Assembly (NCBI RefSeq): GCF_017939625.1
Contig: NZ_JAGKTC010000003.1
Coordinates: 372,001 to 436,000 of the forward strand
DNA from: Pseudoxanthomonas helianthi
Lineage (GTDB): Bacteria > Pseudomonadota > Gammaproteobacteria > Xanthomonadales > Xanthomonadaceae
Length of the DNA stretch: 64,000 bases
Reading direction: 5' to 3'
In this document: positions 36,030 through 48,770 of the stretch, in pieces
Position numbering within the stretch: the first letter of the stretch is position 1
Layout of the letters: each line of letters starts with the position of its first letter
The notes under the pieces: model-generated
The model's input: only the letters and a program-made list of their open reading frames with translations
Databases searched by the model: none
Told to the model about the DNA's origin: nothing
Translations under genes and position numbers: made by a program

Positions 36030-36908
36030 TCAGGCGCCCTCGCCGATGCGTTCGCGCAGGCCGCCGCGGTAGGTGCGGCTGCCCGGCAGCGAGGTGCCGT
36101 CCTTCAGGTGCACGCGCGCGTCGCCGGTATCCAGCGGCTCGATCGAGGCGACCTGGTCGAGGTTGACGATGTAGCTGCGGTGGATGCGCACGAAACGCGC
36201 CGGATCCAGCTTGCCCTCGATGCCGGCGATGGTGCTGCGCAGGGGATAGTCGTGGCCGCGCACGCGCAGGTTGACGTAGTTGCCGGCGGCCTGCAGCCAT
36301 TCGACATCGTTGGCGGCGACCAGGAACTCGCGCCCCAGCTTGCGCACCAGGAAGCGCTCGGGCCGCTCGACCGCTTCCATCGGCGGGCCTTCGTCCGGCA
36401 CGCCCAGCAGGCTGGCTTCGCCCTGCAACCGGCGCAGCAGCAGGCGGTAGCCTTCGATGGCCAACACGATGCCGGCATAGGAGCGCACGTCCTTCAGGTA
36501 TTCGTAGCCGAATTCCCACCACCACGGACTGAAATCGTAGTGCAGTCCCTGGCCGGCATAGATCGCCTTGCGGATCGCCACCATGCCGGCGACATGCAGG
36601 GCCGACCAGACCAGGCTGCCGAACAGGTGCAGCGGGAGCATCCGCCGCCAGTTGTCCAGGTGCAGCGGCCAGCGCCGGGTGAACCAGACCACCGCCGGTA
36701 CCAAGGCCAGCGCGACCACCGAACTGCTGGCTTCCCAGACCGCCGGCTGCCAGGCGGCGAACTGCAGGTGCAGCCGGCGCACGTCCATGCCCACGGTGAT
36801 GCTGTTGCCGATGGCGCTGACCAGGTACTGGGCCACCCAGAAGCCGACCTCGAAACTGCGCCGCCATGGCTGGAAGCGTTCGTAGGCGGTCGGGGCGGCT
36901 GGATTCAT
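36030..36908 (-). CDS. rpfD: Membrane-bound LytTR-domain regulator RpfD
   Basis: A 292-aa protein with a hydrophobic N-terminal half of about four membrane segments (for example GNSITVGMDV..., VVALALVPAVVWF, LHLFGSLVWSALHVAGMVAI, SYAGIVLAIEGYRLL) and a C-terminal LytTR DNA-binding domain (VAANDVEWLQAAGNYVNLRV, PLRSTIAGIEGKLDP, FVRIHRSYIVNLDQVASIEP). It has no receiver domain, so it probably senses something in or at the membrane directly. Its position beside prfB/lysS matches rpfD of Xanthomonas. It is divergent from the acyltransferase gene. Confidence 0.85.
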   Translation of the reverse strand: MNPAAPTAYERFQPWRRSFEVGFWVAQYLVSAIGNSITVGMDVRRLHLQFAAWQPAVWEASSSVVALALVPAVVWFTRRWPLHLDNWRRMLPLHLFGSLVWSALHVAGMVAIRKAIYAGQGLHYDFSPWWWEFGYEYLKDVRSYAGIVLAIEGYRLLLRRLQGEASLLGVPDEGPPMEAVERPERFLVRKLGREFLVAANDVEWLQAAGNYVNLRVRGHDYPLRSTIAGIEGKLDPARFVRIHRSYIVNLDQVASIEPLDTGDARVHLKDGTSLPGSRTYRGGLRERIGEGA

Positions 36909-36939
36909 CCGCGCATTCTACGAGCGACGCGGATCCGAT

Positions 36940-36979
36940 CCGTCCCGGCTCGTCCCCGCGCGCCCTCGCCCCGTCCCAG
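36940..36979. promoter_or_regulatory. Candidate LytTR operator repeats
   Basis: CGTCCC occurs three times in direct orientation at 36941, 36951 and 36972, spaced 10 and 21 bases, in the 157-base gap between rpfD and the acyltransferase gene. LytTR regulators typically bind direct repeats about 21-22 bases apart. The region is GC-rich, so chance is possible. Confidence 0.35.
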
Positions 36980-37065
36980 ACCTCCCGCGGACGGTCACTT
37001 CCGGCTGGTCCCTGCCCCGCGCGGTGCCGAACCTGCGCGCAATCCCTTCCGATTAGGAGCCCGCC

Positions 37066-38268
37066 ATGCACCGCCGCCACGACATCGACTGGGTGCGCAT
37101 CTGCGCCTTCGGCCTGCTGGTTTTCTACCACGTCGGCATGTACTACGTGAGCTGGGACTGGCACGTCAAAAGCCCGCACGCAGGCCCCGCCCTGGAACCC
37201 CTGATGCTGTCGACCAGCCCATGGCGGATGTCGCTGCTGTTCGTGATATCCGGCGTCGCCACCGCCTTCCTGCTGGGCCGGGCGCGCCGGGAAGGGGCCC
37301 GCTTCCTGGGCCCGCGTTCGTGGCGGCTGCTGCTGCCCTTGCTGTTCGGCATGTACGTGGTGGTGCCGCCGCAGGTCTACCTGGAACTGGCGGAAAAAGT
37401 TCCGGGCGGCTACCACGCGGACTACCTCGCCTTCATGGGCACCTACCTGCGCGCCGGCGATTTCTACTGCGCGGCGCCGGGCGACTGCGTGGACAGCCCT
37501 ACCTGGAACCACCTGTGGTTCCTCGCCTACCTGTGGGTGTACACCGTCGTCCTGTTGCTGCTGCTGACGCTGGCGCCGAAGGCGATGCAGGGCTTCGGTG
37601 CGTGGCTCGGGCGCGGGTTGTCGGGCGTGGGCGCGCTGCTGTGGCCGGTCGCGTGGCTGGCGCTGGCGCGGTTGTTGCTTGCGGAGCGCTTCGAATCGAC
37701 CCACGACTTGGTCGACGACTGGTACAACCATGCGCAGTACCTGCCGATGTTCCTGCTGGGCTACCTGCTGGCGTTCTCGACCGGCTTCTGGGAATCGCTG
37801 CAGCGATTGCGCTGGGCGGCACTGGCCGCCGCCGTTGCCGGTTATGCATCGGTGGTCGGCGTCTGGTATTGCGCGGGCTACGGCGACGCCAACCCGCCGC
37901 CGGATGCATTGCGGATGGCGCTGCGGGTGGCCTGGGCCGTCGACCAGTGGTGCGCCATCGCCGCCGCATTCGGTTTCGCCTACCGTTTCCGCAATACCGA
38001 CAGCGCCGCGCTGCGCTACCTGGCCCCGGCGGTGTTTCCGGTCTACATCCTGCACCAGACCGTCATCGTGGCGCTGGCCCATGGCGCCAAGCCGCTGGAC
38101 CTGCCGCCATTGCTGGAAGGGCCGCTGCTGGTGCTGCTGACGTTCGCCGTCTGCTTCGGCGGTTACGAACTCGTCCGCCGCGTGCCGCTGCTGCGGCCGC
38201 TGTTCGGGTTGAAGGGAAAGGCTGCGGCTAAGGCGCCGGTTCCCGATGCTCGACCAGCAGCTGGATAG
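37066..38268 (+). CDS. Acyltransferase family 3 membrane protein (OpgC/OafA-like)
   Basis: Integral membrane acyltransferase of 400 aa with about ten helices. It starts HDIDWVRICAFGLLVFYHVG with the conserved Asp-x-x-Arg and His of the family. Later come WRMSLLFVISGVATAFLLGR, WNHLWFLAYLWVYT and FPVYILHQTVIVA. Members O-acylate glycans or other surface molecules, for example succinylating periplasmic glucans (OpgC). The substrate is unknown. Its last 41 bases overlap the convergent recJ. The divergent neighbour rpfD may regulate it. Confidence 0.85.
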   Translation: MHRRHDIDWVRICAFGLLVFYHVGMYYVSWDWHVKSPHAGPALEPLMLSTSPWRMSLLFVISGVATAFLLGRARREGARFLGPRSWRLLLPLLFGMYVVVPPQVYLELAEKVPGGYHADYLAFMGTYLRAGDFYCAAPGDCVDSPTWNHLWFLAYLWVYTVVLLLLLTLAPKAMQGFGAWLGRGLSGVGALLWPVAWLALARLLLAERFESTHDLVDDWYNHAQYLPMFLLGYLLAFSTGFWESLQRLRWAALAAAVAGYASVVGVWYCAGYGDANPPPDALRMALRVAWAVDQWCAIAAAFGFAYRFRNTDSAALRYLAPAVFPVYILHQTVIVALAHGAKPLDLPPLLEGPLLVLLTFAVCFGGYELVRRVPLLRPLFGLKGKAAAKAPVPDARPAAG

Positions 38269-39952
38269 CGGCCCCGCCGCGGTAGTCGTCCGGCGCCAAA
38301 CGGTATGCGAGGCGCAGCCGCGACGCGGGCGCTTCGTTGTTCCAGCCGCCGAACTGGATCGCGCTCAGCGCTTCGCGGCGGCCGGCGAGGCGCAGGTTGA
38401 GCTTCAGGTGGCGCTCGCCGACCACGCGCCAGTCGAGCACGTCGAATTCGCCGTCGAACAGCGGCTCGGCGAAGCCCTGCCCCCACGGCCCGCCATCGCG
38501 GATCGCCTCGGCGTGGAAACGGTCGAATTCCTGCGGCAGCAGTTCGCCGTCGCTGAGGATTTCCGCCTGCAACTGCTCGGGGCCGAGTTGCGCGGCGGCG
38601 TACGCGGAGAAAGCTTCGCGGAAAGCCGGCAAGGCGGTTTCATCGAGCGAAAGCCCGGCGGCCATCGCGTGGCCGCCGAACTTGCCGATCAGGCCCGGGT
38701 GCGCGGCATCGATCGCGGCCAGCGCGTCGCGGATGTGGAAGCCGCGGATCGAACGCGCCGAACCGCGCAGGCTCGTGCTTCCGGGTTCCGATGGCGCGAA
38801 GGCGATGGTCGGGCGATGCAGGCGATCCTTGATCTTCGATGCGACCAGGCCGACCACGCCCGGATGCCATTCGGCATCGTGCAGGCACACGGCGAGCGGC
38901 ATGTCGCCGCCGTCGATCACCGCCCTGGCGACCGCGGCTTCTGCCTCGGCGGTCATCTGCTCCTGCACGCCGCGGCGCTCGGCATTGATCCCGTGCAGGA
39001 TTTCCGCCAGCTCGCGTGCCCGCGATCGGTCGTCGGTCAGCAGGCATTCGATGCCCAGGCTCATGTCCTCCAATCGCCCCGCCGCATTGATGCGCGGTGC
39101 GAGGGCGAAGCCGATGTCGGCGGCGCTGAGCTTCCCCGCTTCGCGTCCGGACACTTCGATCAGTGCGTGCAAGCCGGCGATGCCCTGCCCCGCGCGCAAA
39201 CGGCGCAGGCCGGCGCCGACCAGCGCACGGTTGTTCGCGTCCAGCGGCACCAGGTCGGCGACGGTGCCGACCGCGACCAGGTCGAGCAGCGCGGACAGAT
39301 CGGGCTCCGGCGAAGGCAAGCGTCCATCCGTGCGCAGGCGCTGGCGCAGCGCGAGCAGCACGTAGAACATCACGCCGACGCCGGCCAGCATCTTGCTGGG
39401 GAAAGCGTCGCCGCGCAGGTTCGGATCGACGATGGCGTCGGCCGGCGGCAAGGTTTCCGCCGGCAGATGATGATCGGTGACCAGCACCCGCCAGCCCTTC
39501 TTCTTCGCCAGGGCGATGCCGGCATGGCAGGCGATGCCGTGATCGACGGTAACCAGCAGGTCGGGCTCGAGCCCGACAAGCTCTTCGACCAGGCTCGGCG
39601 ACAACCCGTAGCCGTGAACCATGCGATTCGGCACCGCCGGCGTGACCCGCTTCGCGCCGAGCAGGCGCAGCCCGCGCACGGCCAGCGCACAGGCGGTGGC
39701 GCCGTCGCAATCGAAATCGCCGACCACGACGATGTGCCTGTCCGCTGCGATGGCTTCGGCAAGCAAGACCGTCGCGGCGTCGATGCCGCCCAGCGAACCG
39801 GGCGAATGCAGGCCGGCCAGCTTCGGTTGGGCCTGGTCCGGGCTGGTCGCGCCGCGCGCCGCGTAAATGCGCTGCAGCAGGCGCGGGACTTGCGCCGGCC
39901 ATTCGCCGATCTCGGCGATTTCGCGGCGGCGGATGCGCGGTCGCGGGGTCAT
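38228..39952 (-). CDS. recJ: Single-strand DNA exonuclease RecJ
   Basis: DHH-superfamily 5'-3' ssDNA exonuclease of 574 aa, acting in recombination and mismatch/base-excision repair. Motifs in order are VVVGDFDCDGATACALAV (motif I), LVTVDHGIACHAG, VLVTDHHLPAETL (the DHH) and the DHHA1 region GKFGGHAMAAGLSL. The start at 39952 overlaps the stop of the upstream gene (ATGA). In X. campestris recJ also lies inside the rpf cluster. Confidence 0.95.
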   Translation of the reverse strand: MTPRPRIRRREIAEIGEWPAQVPRLLQRIYAARGATSPDQAQPKLAGLHSPGSLGGIDAATVLLAEAIAADRHIVVVGDFDCDGATACALAVRGLRLLGAKRVTPAVPNRMVHGYGLSPSLVEELVGLEPDLLVTVDHGIACHAGIALAKKKGWRVLVTDHHLPAETLPPADAIVDPNLRGDAFPSKMLAGVGVMFYVLLALRQRLRTDGRLPSPEPDLSALLDLVAVGTVADLVPLDANNRALVGAGLRRLRAGQGIAGLHALIEVSGREAGKLSAADIGFALAPRINAAGRLEDMSLGIECLLTDDRSRARELAEILHGINAERRGVQEQMTAEAEAAVARAVIDGGDMPLAVCLHDAEWHPGVVGLVASKIKDRLHRPTIAFAPSEPGSTSLRGSARSIRGFHIRDALAAIDAAHPGLIGKFGGHAMAAGLSLDETALPAFREAFSAYAAAQLGPEQLQAEILSDGELLPQEFDRFHAEAIRDGGPWGQGFAEPLFDGEFDVLDWRVVGERHLKLNLRLAGRREALSAIQFGGWNNEAPASRLRLAYRLAPDDYRGGAAIQLLVEHREPAP

Positions 39953-40866
39953 GCGGCCAGCACGGGCAAGGGGCGACGCCACAAGCGCCAGCGCTGGCCG
40001 CGGCGCAACGTGTACAGGGCGCCATCTTCGAAGTCGAGATCCAGTGTCCCGAGCTGGCGGCTGCGGATCTCGTCCAGCAACGGCGGCAGTACTTCACCGA
40101 CCAACGTTTGCAGCGAGCGCAGGTGGCGCAGGTCCACCAGGGCATCGACGGCATCGCCGTCCCGGGATTCGACGCCGGCCGCCTTGGACAGGGCCTGCAG
40201 CAGCGGATCGTGGCTCTTCACCTGGCGATGCGACGTGCGCACGCTGCCGGGCGCCGCGCCCGCGCCCCAGAACCACAACGAGTTGATCGCCGGCTTGCCT
40301 TGCGCGACGCGCTGCGCGTTCCACGGATGCTGGTGCAGGATCACCTGCGCCTCGGTCAGCAGGGCGCGCCAGCGCCGGCCGACGTCGCCTTCGGGCAGAT
40401 GATCCGCCAGGTCATCGCCGAGTGCGGTTTCGGGTTCGGCGAATTCGGGCAGGCGCGCGTCCTTCGGCAAACGCAGGTACCAGCGCCACGGATGCGGCGC
40501 ATCGATCGGGCAACCGAAGTCGCCGAACAACGGCTGCAACGCGGGCAGCAATTGCCTGGCGTCCTCTTCGGCCAGCGCCAACGCTTCGCCATACGCCATC
40601 AACCGCGCACCGTTGATGTCCGGCACGATGTAGGCCGGATCGGCGCGCAGCCAAGACGACAACGCGGCATCGCCGGCATCCAGCGAACGGGTCAGCGCGG
40701 CCACCGGCCAGTGGTCGGGCACCAGCTGGAAATGCCGGCGTAATTGCGCGCGTTCGCCCGCTTCGCCATGGCCGGCATCGGCACGCGCCAAAGCCTGGCC
40801 GATGGCCACCGGCAACGCTCCGGTGAGGCGGGAACGCGCGGGCAGCAGCAGCGTGGCCGAGGCCAT
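39949..40866 (-). CDS. rpfE: Conserved protein at the rpfE position
   Basis: A 305-aa soluble protein between greA and recJ, the position of rpfE in X. campestris as I recall it. Visible conserved-looking features are VPDINGARLMAYGEALALAE, PHPWRWYLRLP, WNAQRVAQGKPAINSLWFWG and a C-terminal segment, LDLDFEDGALYTLRRGQRWR. I recognise no catalytic motif. rpfE mutations were reported to affect exopolysaccharide and enzyme levels; the mechanism is unknown. It is coupled to recJ by a four-base overlap. Symbol by context. Confidence 0.7.
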   Translation of the reverse strand: MASATLLLPARSRLTGALPVAIGQALARADAGHGEAGERAQLRRHFQLVPDHWPVAALTRSLDAGDAALSSWLRADPAYIVPDINGARLMAYGEALALAEEDARQLLPALQPLFGDFGCPIDAPHPWRWYLRLPKDARLPEFAEPETALGDDLADHLPEGDVGRRWRALLTEAQVILHQHPWNAQRVAQGKPAINSLWFWGAGAAPGSVRTSHRQVKSHDPLLQALSKAAGVESRDGDAVDALVDLRHLRSLQTLVGEVLPPLLDEIRSRQLGTLDLDFEDGALYTLRRGQRWRLWRRPLPVLAA

Positions 40867-40870
40867 CGGC

Positions 40871-41343
40871 TCAGCCGAGGTATTCGACGCCGACGATTTC
40901 GTACTCGCGCTGGCCGGCCGGGGCGTCGATGGTGATTGCATCGCCCTCGTGCTTGCCGATCAGCGCACGCGCCACCGGCGAGGAGATCGCGATCATGCCC
41001 AGCTTGATGTCCGCCTCGAGGTCGCCGACGATCTGGTAACGCTTCTCCTCGTCGGTCTCGACGTCGGCCAGCGTCACGGTCGCGCCGAACACGATGCGCG
41101 AACCGGCGTTGAGCTTGGCCACGTCGATGACCTCGGCGTGCGACAGTTCGCCTTCGAGCTGCTTGATGCGGCCTTCGATGAAGCCCTGCTGCTCGCGCGC
41201 GGCGTGGTATTCGGCGTTCTCCTTCAGGTCGCCGTGCGCGCGCGCCTCGGCGATGGCGGCGACCACTTCCGGCCGCTTCACCGTCTTCAGGTTGTCCAGT
41301 TCGTCGCGCAGCCGTTGTGCGCCTTTCAGTGTCATCGGCGCTC

Positions 41344-41347
<4 letters not shown>
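40871..41347 (-). CDS. greA: Transcription elongation factor GreA
   Basis: GreA, 158 aa, rescues backtracked RNA polymerase by stimulating transcript cleavage. The coiled-coil domain begins [18 protein letters not shown] and carries the tip motif [19 protein letters not shown]. The C-terminal FKBP-like domain has [16 protein letters not shown]. The start at 41347 (MRAPMTLKG) overlaps the carB stop (ATGA) and fits the family N-terminus. Confidence 0.96.
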
Positions 41348-44583
<3,236 letters not shown>

Positions 44584-44591
44584 CGTCTTCC

Positions 44592-45031
44592 TCAGTAAAT
44601 GCGTTCCTGCCACGCGTCGGGCGCGAGCCAGGTGATCCGGTCGGGTGACGTGGCGTCGACCGACCCCTGTTCCACTGCAGTGCGTACCGCCTGCTGCATC
44701 GATTTCCAGCTATCGGCCGACGCGCCTATCCGCGCGCCGATCCGGTTGTTGTGCGCATCCATCGCGCGGCTCGGGTTGCCTTCGCCGTCGCGTTCCATCA
44801 CCCGCGTGACCCAGTCGACGCAGCGCGGCGAACTGGTGTACGCGACGATGGCGCTGGCCAGCGAATGCCGGTAGGCGTCGGCCGGACCGTTGCGTCCGCC
44901 CGGCAGGCCGCAGCCGAACCAGTAGGCGTAGACCGAAACCAGCACGAACGCCGGGTACGCGCCTAGCAGCACGCCAACGGCCAACAGGCGCGGCATCCAG
45001 CGCCTGAACACCGACCTGGCGGGCGACCGGC

Positions 45032-45035
<4 letters not shown>
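44592..45035 (-). CDS. Unknown protein between carA and carB
   Basis: A 147-aa protein with one N-terminal membrane helix or uncleaved signal ([20 protein letters not shown]). The exterior part contains [20 protein letters not shown] and [15 protein letters not shown]. The DAxRH and MDxHNN blocks recall DUF6973-like proteins with conserved His/Asp/Asn that could form a metal or catalytic site. Its ATG overlaps the carA stop and carB follows eight bases later, so it is certainly in the carAB transcript. No function known. Confidence 0.72.
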
Positions 45036-46159
<1,124 letters not shown>

Positions 46160-46389
46160 GGGGCTCGCCTTGGGGTGGAGGAACCCTGTCCCGCCGGTTT
46201 GCGGCTGCAAGAAACCGCGGACTCGGTATTTCTCCGGTCCGTGGTGGCGGGTAACAGGCGAGCGGGAATTGTACCGGCAAGGCCGGCCGCGCGCCAGCTT
46301 TGGCTACACTCGGAACGACGTCGCCGTACCTCATCCATACCACTGTGAAGCCGCGGCCGTGGGATCGCACCGATCCGGTCGCCGACGCC

Positions 46390-47103
46390 TCAATCCAGCA
46401 GGTCGCGCACCCGGTAGCTGCCGGGCGGCTTGCCCGCCAGCCGCGCGGCGACGTGCAGCGCGCCGCGGGCGAAGATGTCGCGGTTGGTCGCGCGGTGGAC
46501 CAGTTCGATGCGTTCGCCCAGCCCGGTGAATTGCACCAGGTGTTCGCCGACGATGTCGCCGGCGCGCAGGCTGGCGTAATGCACGGCTGCGCCCGCGGAT
46601 TCGGCCGCCTGCCCGAGGGTCAGGGCGGTGCCGGAAGGCGCATCCTTTTTCTGCGTGTGGTGCGCTTCGACGATGTCGCAATCCCAACCCGGCAATGCGC
46701 TCGCCGCACGCTCGACCAGCTCGGCCAGCACCGCGACGCCGAGGCTGAAGTTCGACGCCCACAGCAGCGGGATCTTCTGCGCCGCACTCCGCATCGCGGC
46801 GAGTTGCGCTTCGGACAGGCCGGTGGTGCCGGACACCAGCGCCGTATCGCGCTGCACGCATAGCGCCAGCACGGGATCGAAGGCTTCGGGCAGGCTGAAA
46901 TCGACCAGCACGTCGAACGCTGGCGCGCCGTTCAATTCGCTGGCGGCGAACTGCGGCACTCCGTCGATCACCCGCTGAGCCGGCTTGCGCGACACCGCGC
47001 CGACCACCTCGAAGGTCTCGGGCTGCGCGGCGGCCAGTCGCAGCAAGGCCTGGCCCATGCGTCCGCTGGCGCCGTGGATGAGGATTCGGACGGGGGAAGT
47101 CAT
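46390..47103 (-). CDS. dapB: 4-hydroxy-tetrahydrodipicolinate reductase
   Basis: DapB, 237 aa, reduces hydroxy-tetrahydrodipicolinate in lysine/diaminopimelate synthesis. The NAD(P)-binding motif is ILIHGASGRMGQALL, followed by LVSGTTGLSEAQL, ASNFSLGVAVLAEL and the active-site block DIVEAHHTQKKDAPSGTAL. It lies 230 bases upstream of carA on the same strand. Confidence 0.96.
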   Translation of the reverse strand: MTSPVRILIHGASGRMGQALLRLAAAQPETFEVVGAVSRKPAQRVIDGVPQFAASELNGAPAFDVLVDFSLPEAFDPVLALCVQRDTALVSGTTGLSEAQLAAMRSAAQKIPLLWASNFSLGVAVLAELVERAASALPGWDCDIVEAHHTQKKDAPSGTALTLGQAAESAGAAVHYASLRAGDIVGEHLVQFTGLGERIELVHRATNRDIFARGALHVAARLAGKPPGSYRVRDLLD

Positions 47104-47117
47104 GTCCGACAGGATAC

Positions 47118-47269
47118 GTGGGAGCGGCCCCGGCGGCGAATGATCTCGCTTGGCTTTGGTAGAGCGGGGCTTCCCCCGCTACTTCTGGCCCTTGTGGCAG
47201 ATCCCGAGCAGTAGCGGGGCAAGCCCCGCTCTACGGCAAGAGCGTTCGCGCGGCCAAGGCCGCTCCCAC
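47118..47269. repeat. Composite nested REP locus
   Basis: Outer REP-I type units (GTGGGAGCGGCC... on the left, GGCCGCTCCCAC on the right) flank an inner REP-II pair: GTAGAGCGGGGCTTCCCCCG at 47159 and its reverse at 47210-47234. It lies between dapB and the aminotransferase gene and fills almost the whole 175-base gap. Confidence 0.85.
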
Positions 47270-47278
47270 GAGGGTTGC

Positions 47279-48478
47279 TTAGGCCGCCTGCGCCAACCCG
47301 GCGATTTCCGCCTTCACCAGCGCGCCCAGCTTCTGCATGCCGGCCTCGATCTTTTCCGCCGGCACGGTGACGAAGGACAGGCGCAGGGTATTGGCCTGCG
47401 GATCGTTGGCGAAGAACGGCGCGCCGGGCACGAAGGCGACGTTCTGCTCGATCGCCTTGGCCAGCAACCGGGTCGTGTCGACGCCCTTCGGCAGGGTGAC
47501 CCAGATGAACATGCCGCCTTCCGGTCGCGTCCACTGCGCTTCGGTGGGGAAATGCCGTTCCAGCGCGTCGAGCATGTAATGGCACTGGCGGCCGTACAGG
47601 TCGCGGATGCTCGGGATATGCGTGTCGAGGAAGCCGTCCTTGATCGTTTCGTGGACGATGCGCTGGCTGAACGACGGCGTGTGCAGGTCGGCGGCCTGCT
47701 TGGCCTGCACCAGCTTGGAGAACAGCGGTTCCGGCGCGACCACGTAGCCGAGGCGCAGGCCCGGGGCCAGCACCTTGGAGAACGAGCCCATGTAGATGCC
47801 CTGCTCCGGGTTCAGCGACAGCAGGCCGGGCAGGTGCTCGCCGTCGTACGACAGTTCGCCGTAGGGATCATCCTCGACCAACGGCACGCCCGCGGCCGCG
47901 GCCTTTTCCACCAGCGCCTTGCGCCGCTCCAGCGGCAAGCGGCGGCCGGTCGGGTTCTGGAAATTCGGCAGGCAGTACATGAAGCGCGCGCCGGCCAGCA
48001 GTTCCGGCGTCAGTGCATCGGTGTCGATGCCCTGCCCGTCCGACGGCATCGAGGCGAACTTCGGCTGGAACAGCGAAAACGACTGCAGCGCGCCGAGGTA
48101 GCTCGGCGTTTCCACCAGCACCTTGCTGCCCTCGTCGACCAGGGTCTTGCCCAACAGGTCCAGGCCTTGCTGCGAGCCGGTGACGATCAACACGCGGCCG
48201 GGGCTGACCGGCGCGCCGAGTTTCGCCATGCGTTGCGCTACCCATTCGCGCAACGGCGTGAAACCTTCGGTCGGCCCGTATTGCAGCGCGGCTTGCGGCG
48301 CATCGCGCAGCACCTTGTCGGTGGCTTCGCGCATGCGCTCGACCGGGAAGGTCGCCGGCGACGGCAACCCACCGGCGAAGGAAATCACTTCGGGGCGCTC
48401 GGTGACCTTGAGGATTTCGCGGATCGCCGAGCTGGTCAGGGCCTGGGCGCGCTTGGACAGGGTGATGTTGGCGTTCAT
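47279..48478 (-). CDS. PLP-dependent aminotransferase (class I/II fold)
   Basis: Fold-type I aminotransferase of 399 aa, in the MocR/LysN-like branch that includes 2-aminoadipate and aromatic aminotransferases. Key blocks are VISFAGGLPSPATFP, LQYGPTEGFTPLREWVAQRM, GSQQGLDLLGKTLVDEGSKV, CLPNFQNPTGRRLP, the PLP lysine in GSFSKVLAPGLRLGYV, and an Arg near LRLSFVTV. I chose ATG 48478 (MNANITLS) because a -10-like TAAACT sits six bases before it; ATG 48484 adds two residues. The substrate is not certain. Confidence 0.85.
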   Translation of the reverse strand: MNANITLSKRAQALTSSAIREILKVTERPEVISFAGGLPSPATFPVERMREATDKVLRDAPQAALQYGPTEGFTPLREWVAQRMAKLGAPVSPGRVLIVTGSQQGLDLLGKTLVDEGSKVLVETPSYLGALQSFSLFQPKFASMPSDGQGIDTDALTPELLAGARFMYCLPNFQNPTGRRLPLERRKALVEKAAAAGVPLVEDDPYGELSYDGEHLPGLLSLNPEQGIYMGSFSKVLAPGLRLGYVVAPEPLFSKLVQAKQAADLHTPSFSQRIVHETIKDGFLDTHIPSIRDLYGRQCHYMLDALERHFPTEAQWTRPEGGMFIWVTLPKGVDTTRLLAKAIEQNVAFVPGAPFFANDPQANTLRLSFVTVPAEKIEAGMQKLGALVKAEIAGLAQAA

Positions 48479-48484
48479 CGGCAT

Positions 48485-48490
48485 AGTTTA
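48485..48490 (-). promoter_or_regulatory. -10-like box placed for leaderless transcription of the aminotransferase
   Basis: GATAAACT ends one base before ATG 48484 and six bases before ATG 48478 on the minus strand. The second spacing fits transcription starting on the start codon. No clear -35 was found. Confidence 0.35.
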
Positions 48491-48615
48491 TCGCCGCGCC
48501 ACGGTCGCTTCACCCTGCAAAAGGCCGGGCACATGCAGCGGAACGCCGGTTTTCGCAGCCGGAAACACCACTTTGTCCAACCGTCCTCAGGCTGACCCCT
48601 CCGACACAAACCGGT

Positions 48616-48732
48616 GTGGGAGCGACGTCAGTCGCGAATGCCGAAGCTGGGGAACCTACCGTTCGCTTTGTTGGTTGACAACCGGCGTGTCGGTGCCATG
48701 GCTTCGATGTTCGCGACTGACGTCGCTCCCAC
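48616..48732. repeat. REP-I inverted pair between tyrA-like gene and aminotransferase
   Basis: Left unit GTGGGAGCGACGTCAGTCGC with trailing GA, right unit its exact reverse complement at 48711-48732. The palindrome loop is GTCA instead of GTAA in both units, so the two arms changed together. The remaining gap sequence (48491-48615 and 48733-48770) holds nothing I recognise. Confidence 0.85.
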
Positions 48733-48770
48733 GTCGTGGCTTCCTGCCAGGCAAGCCCGGTATCTGCGGA

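Noticed and set aside
46160-46389. A riboswitch or arginine/pyrimidine operator ahead of carA
   Set aside because: Apart from a possible -10 (TACAAT, minus strand, near 46268-46273) I see no ARG box or leader structure I can support.
47118-47269. Intergenic repeats as a CRISPR array
   Set aside because: Units are inverted, few and unevenly spaced, with no constant-length spacers and no cas genes in the window.
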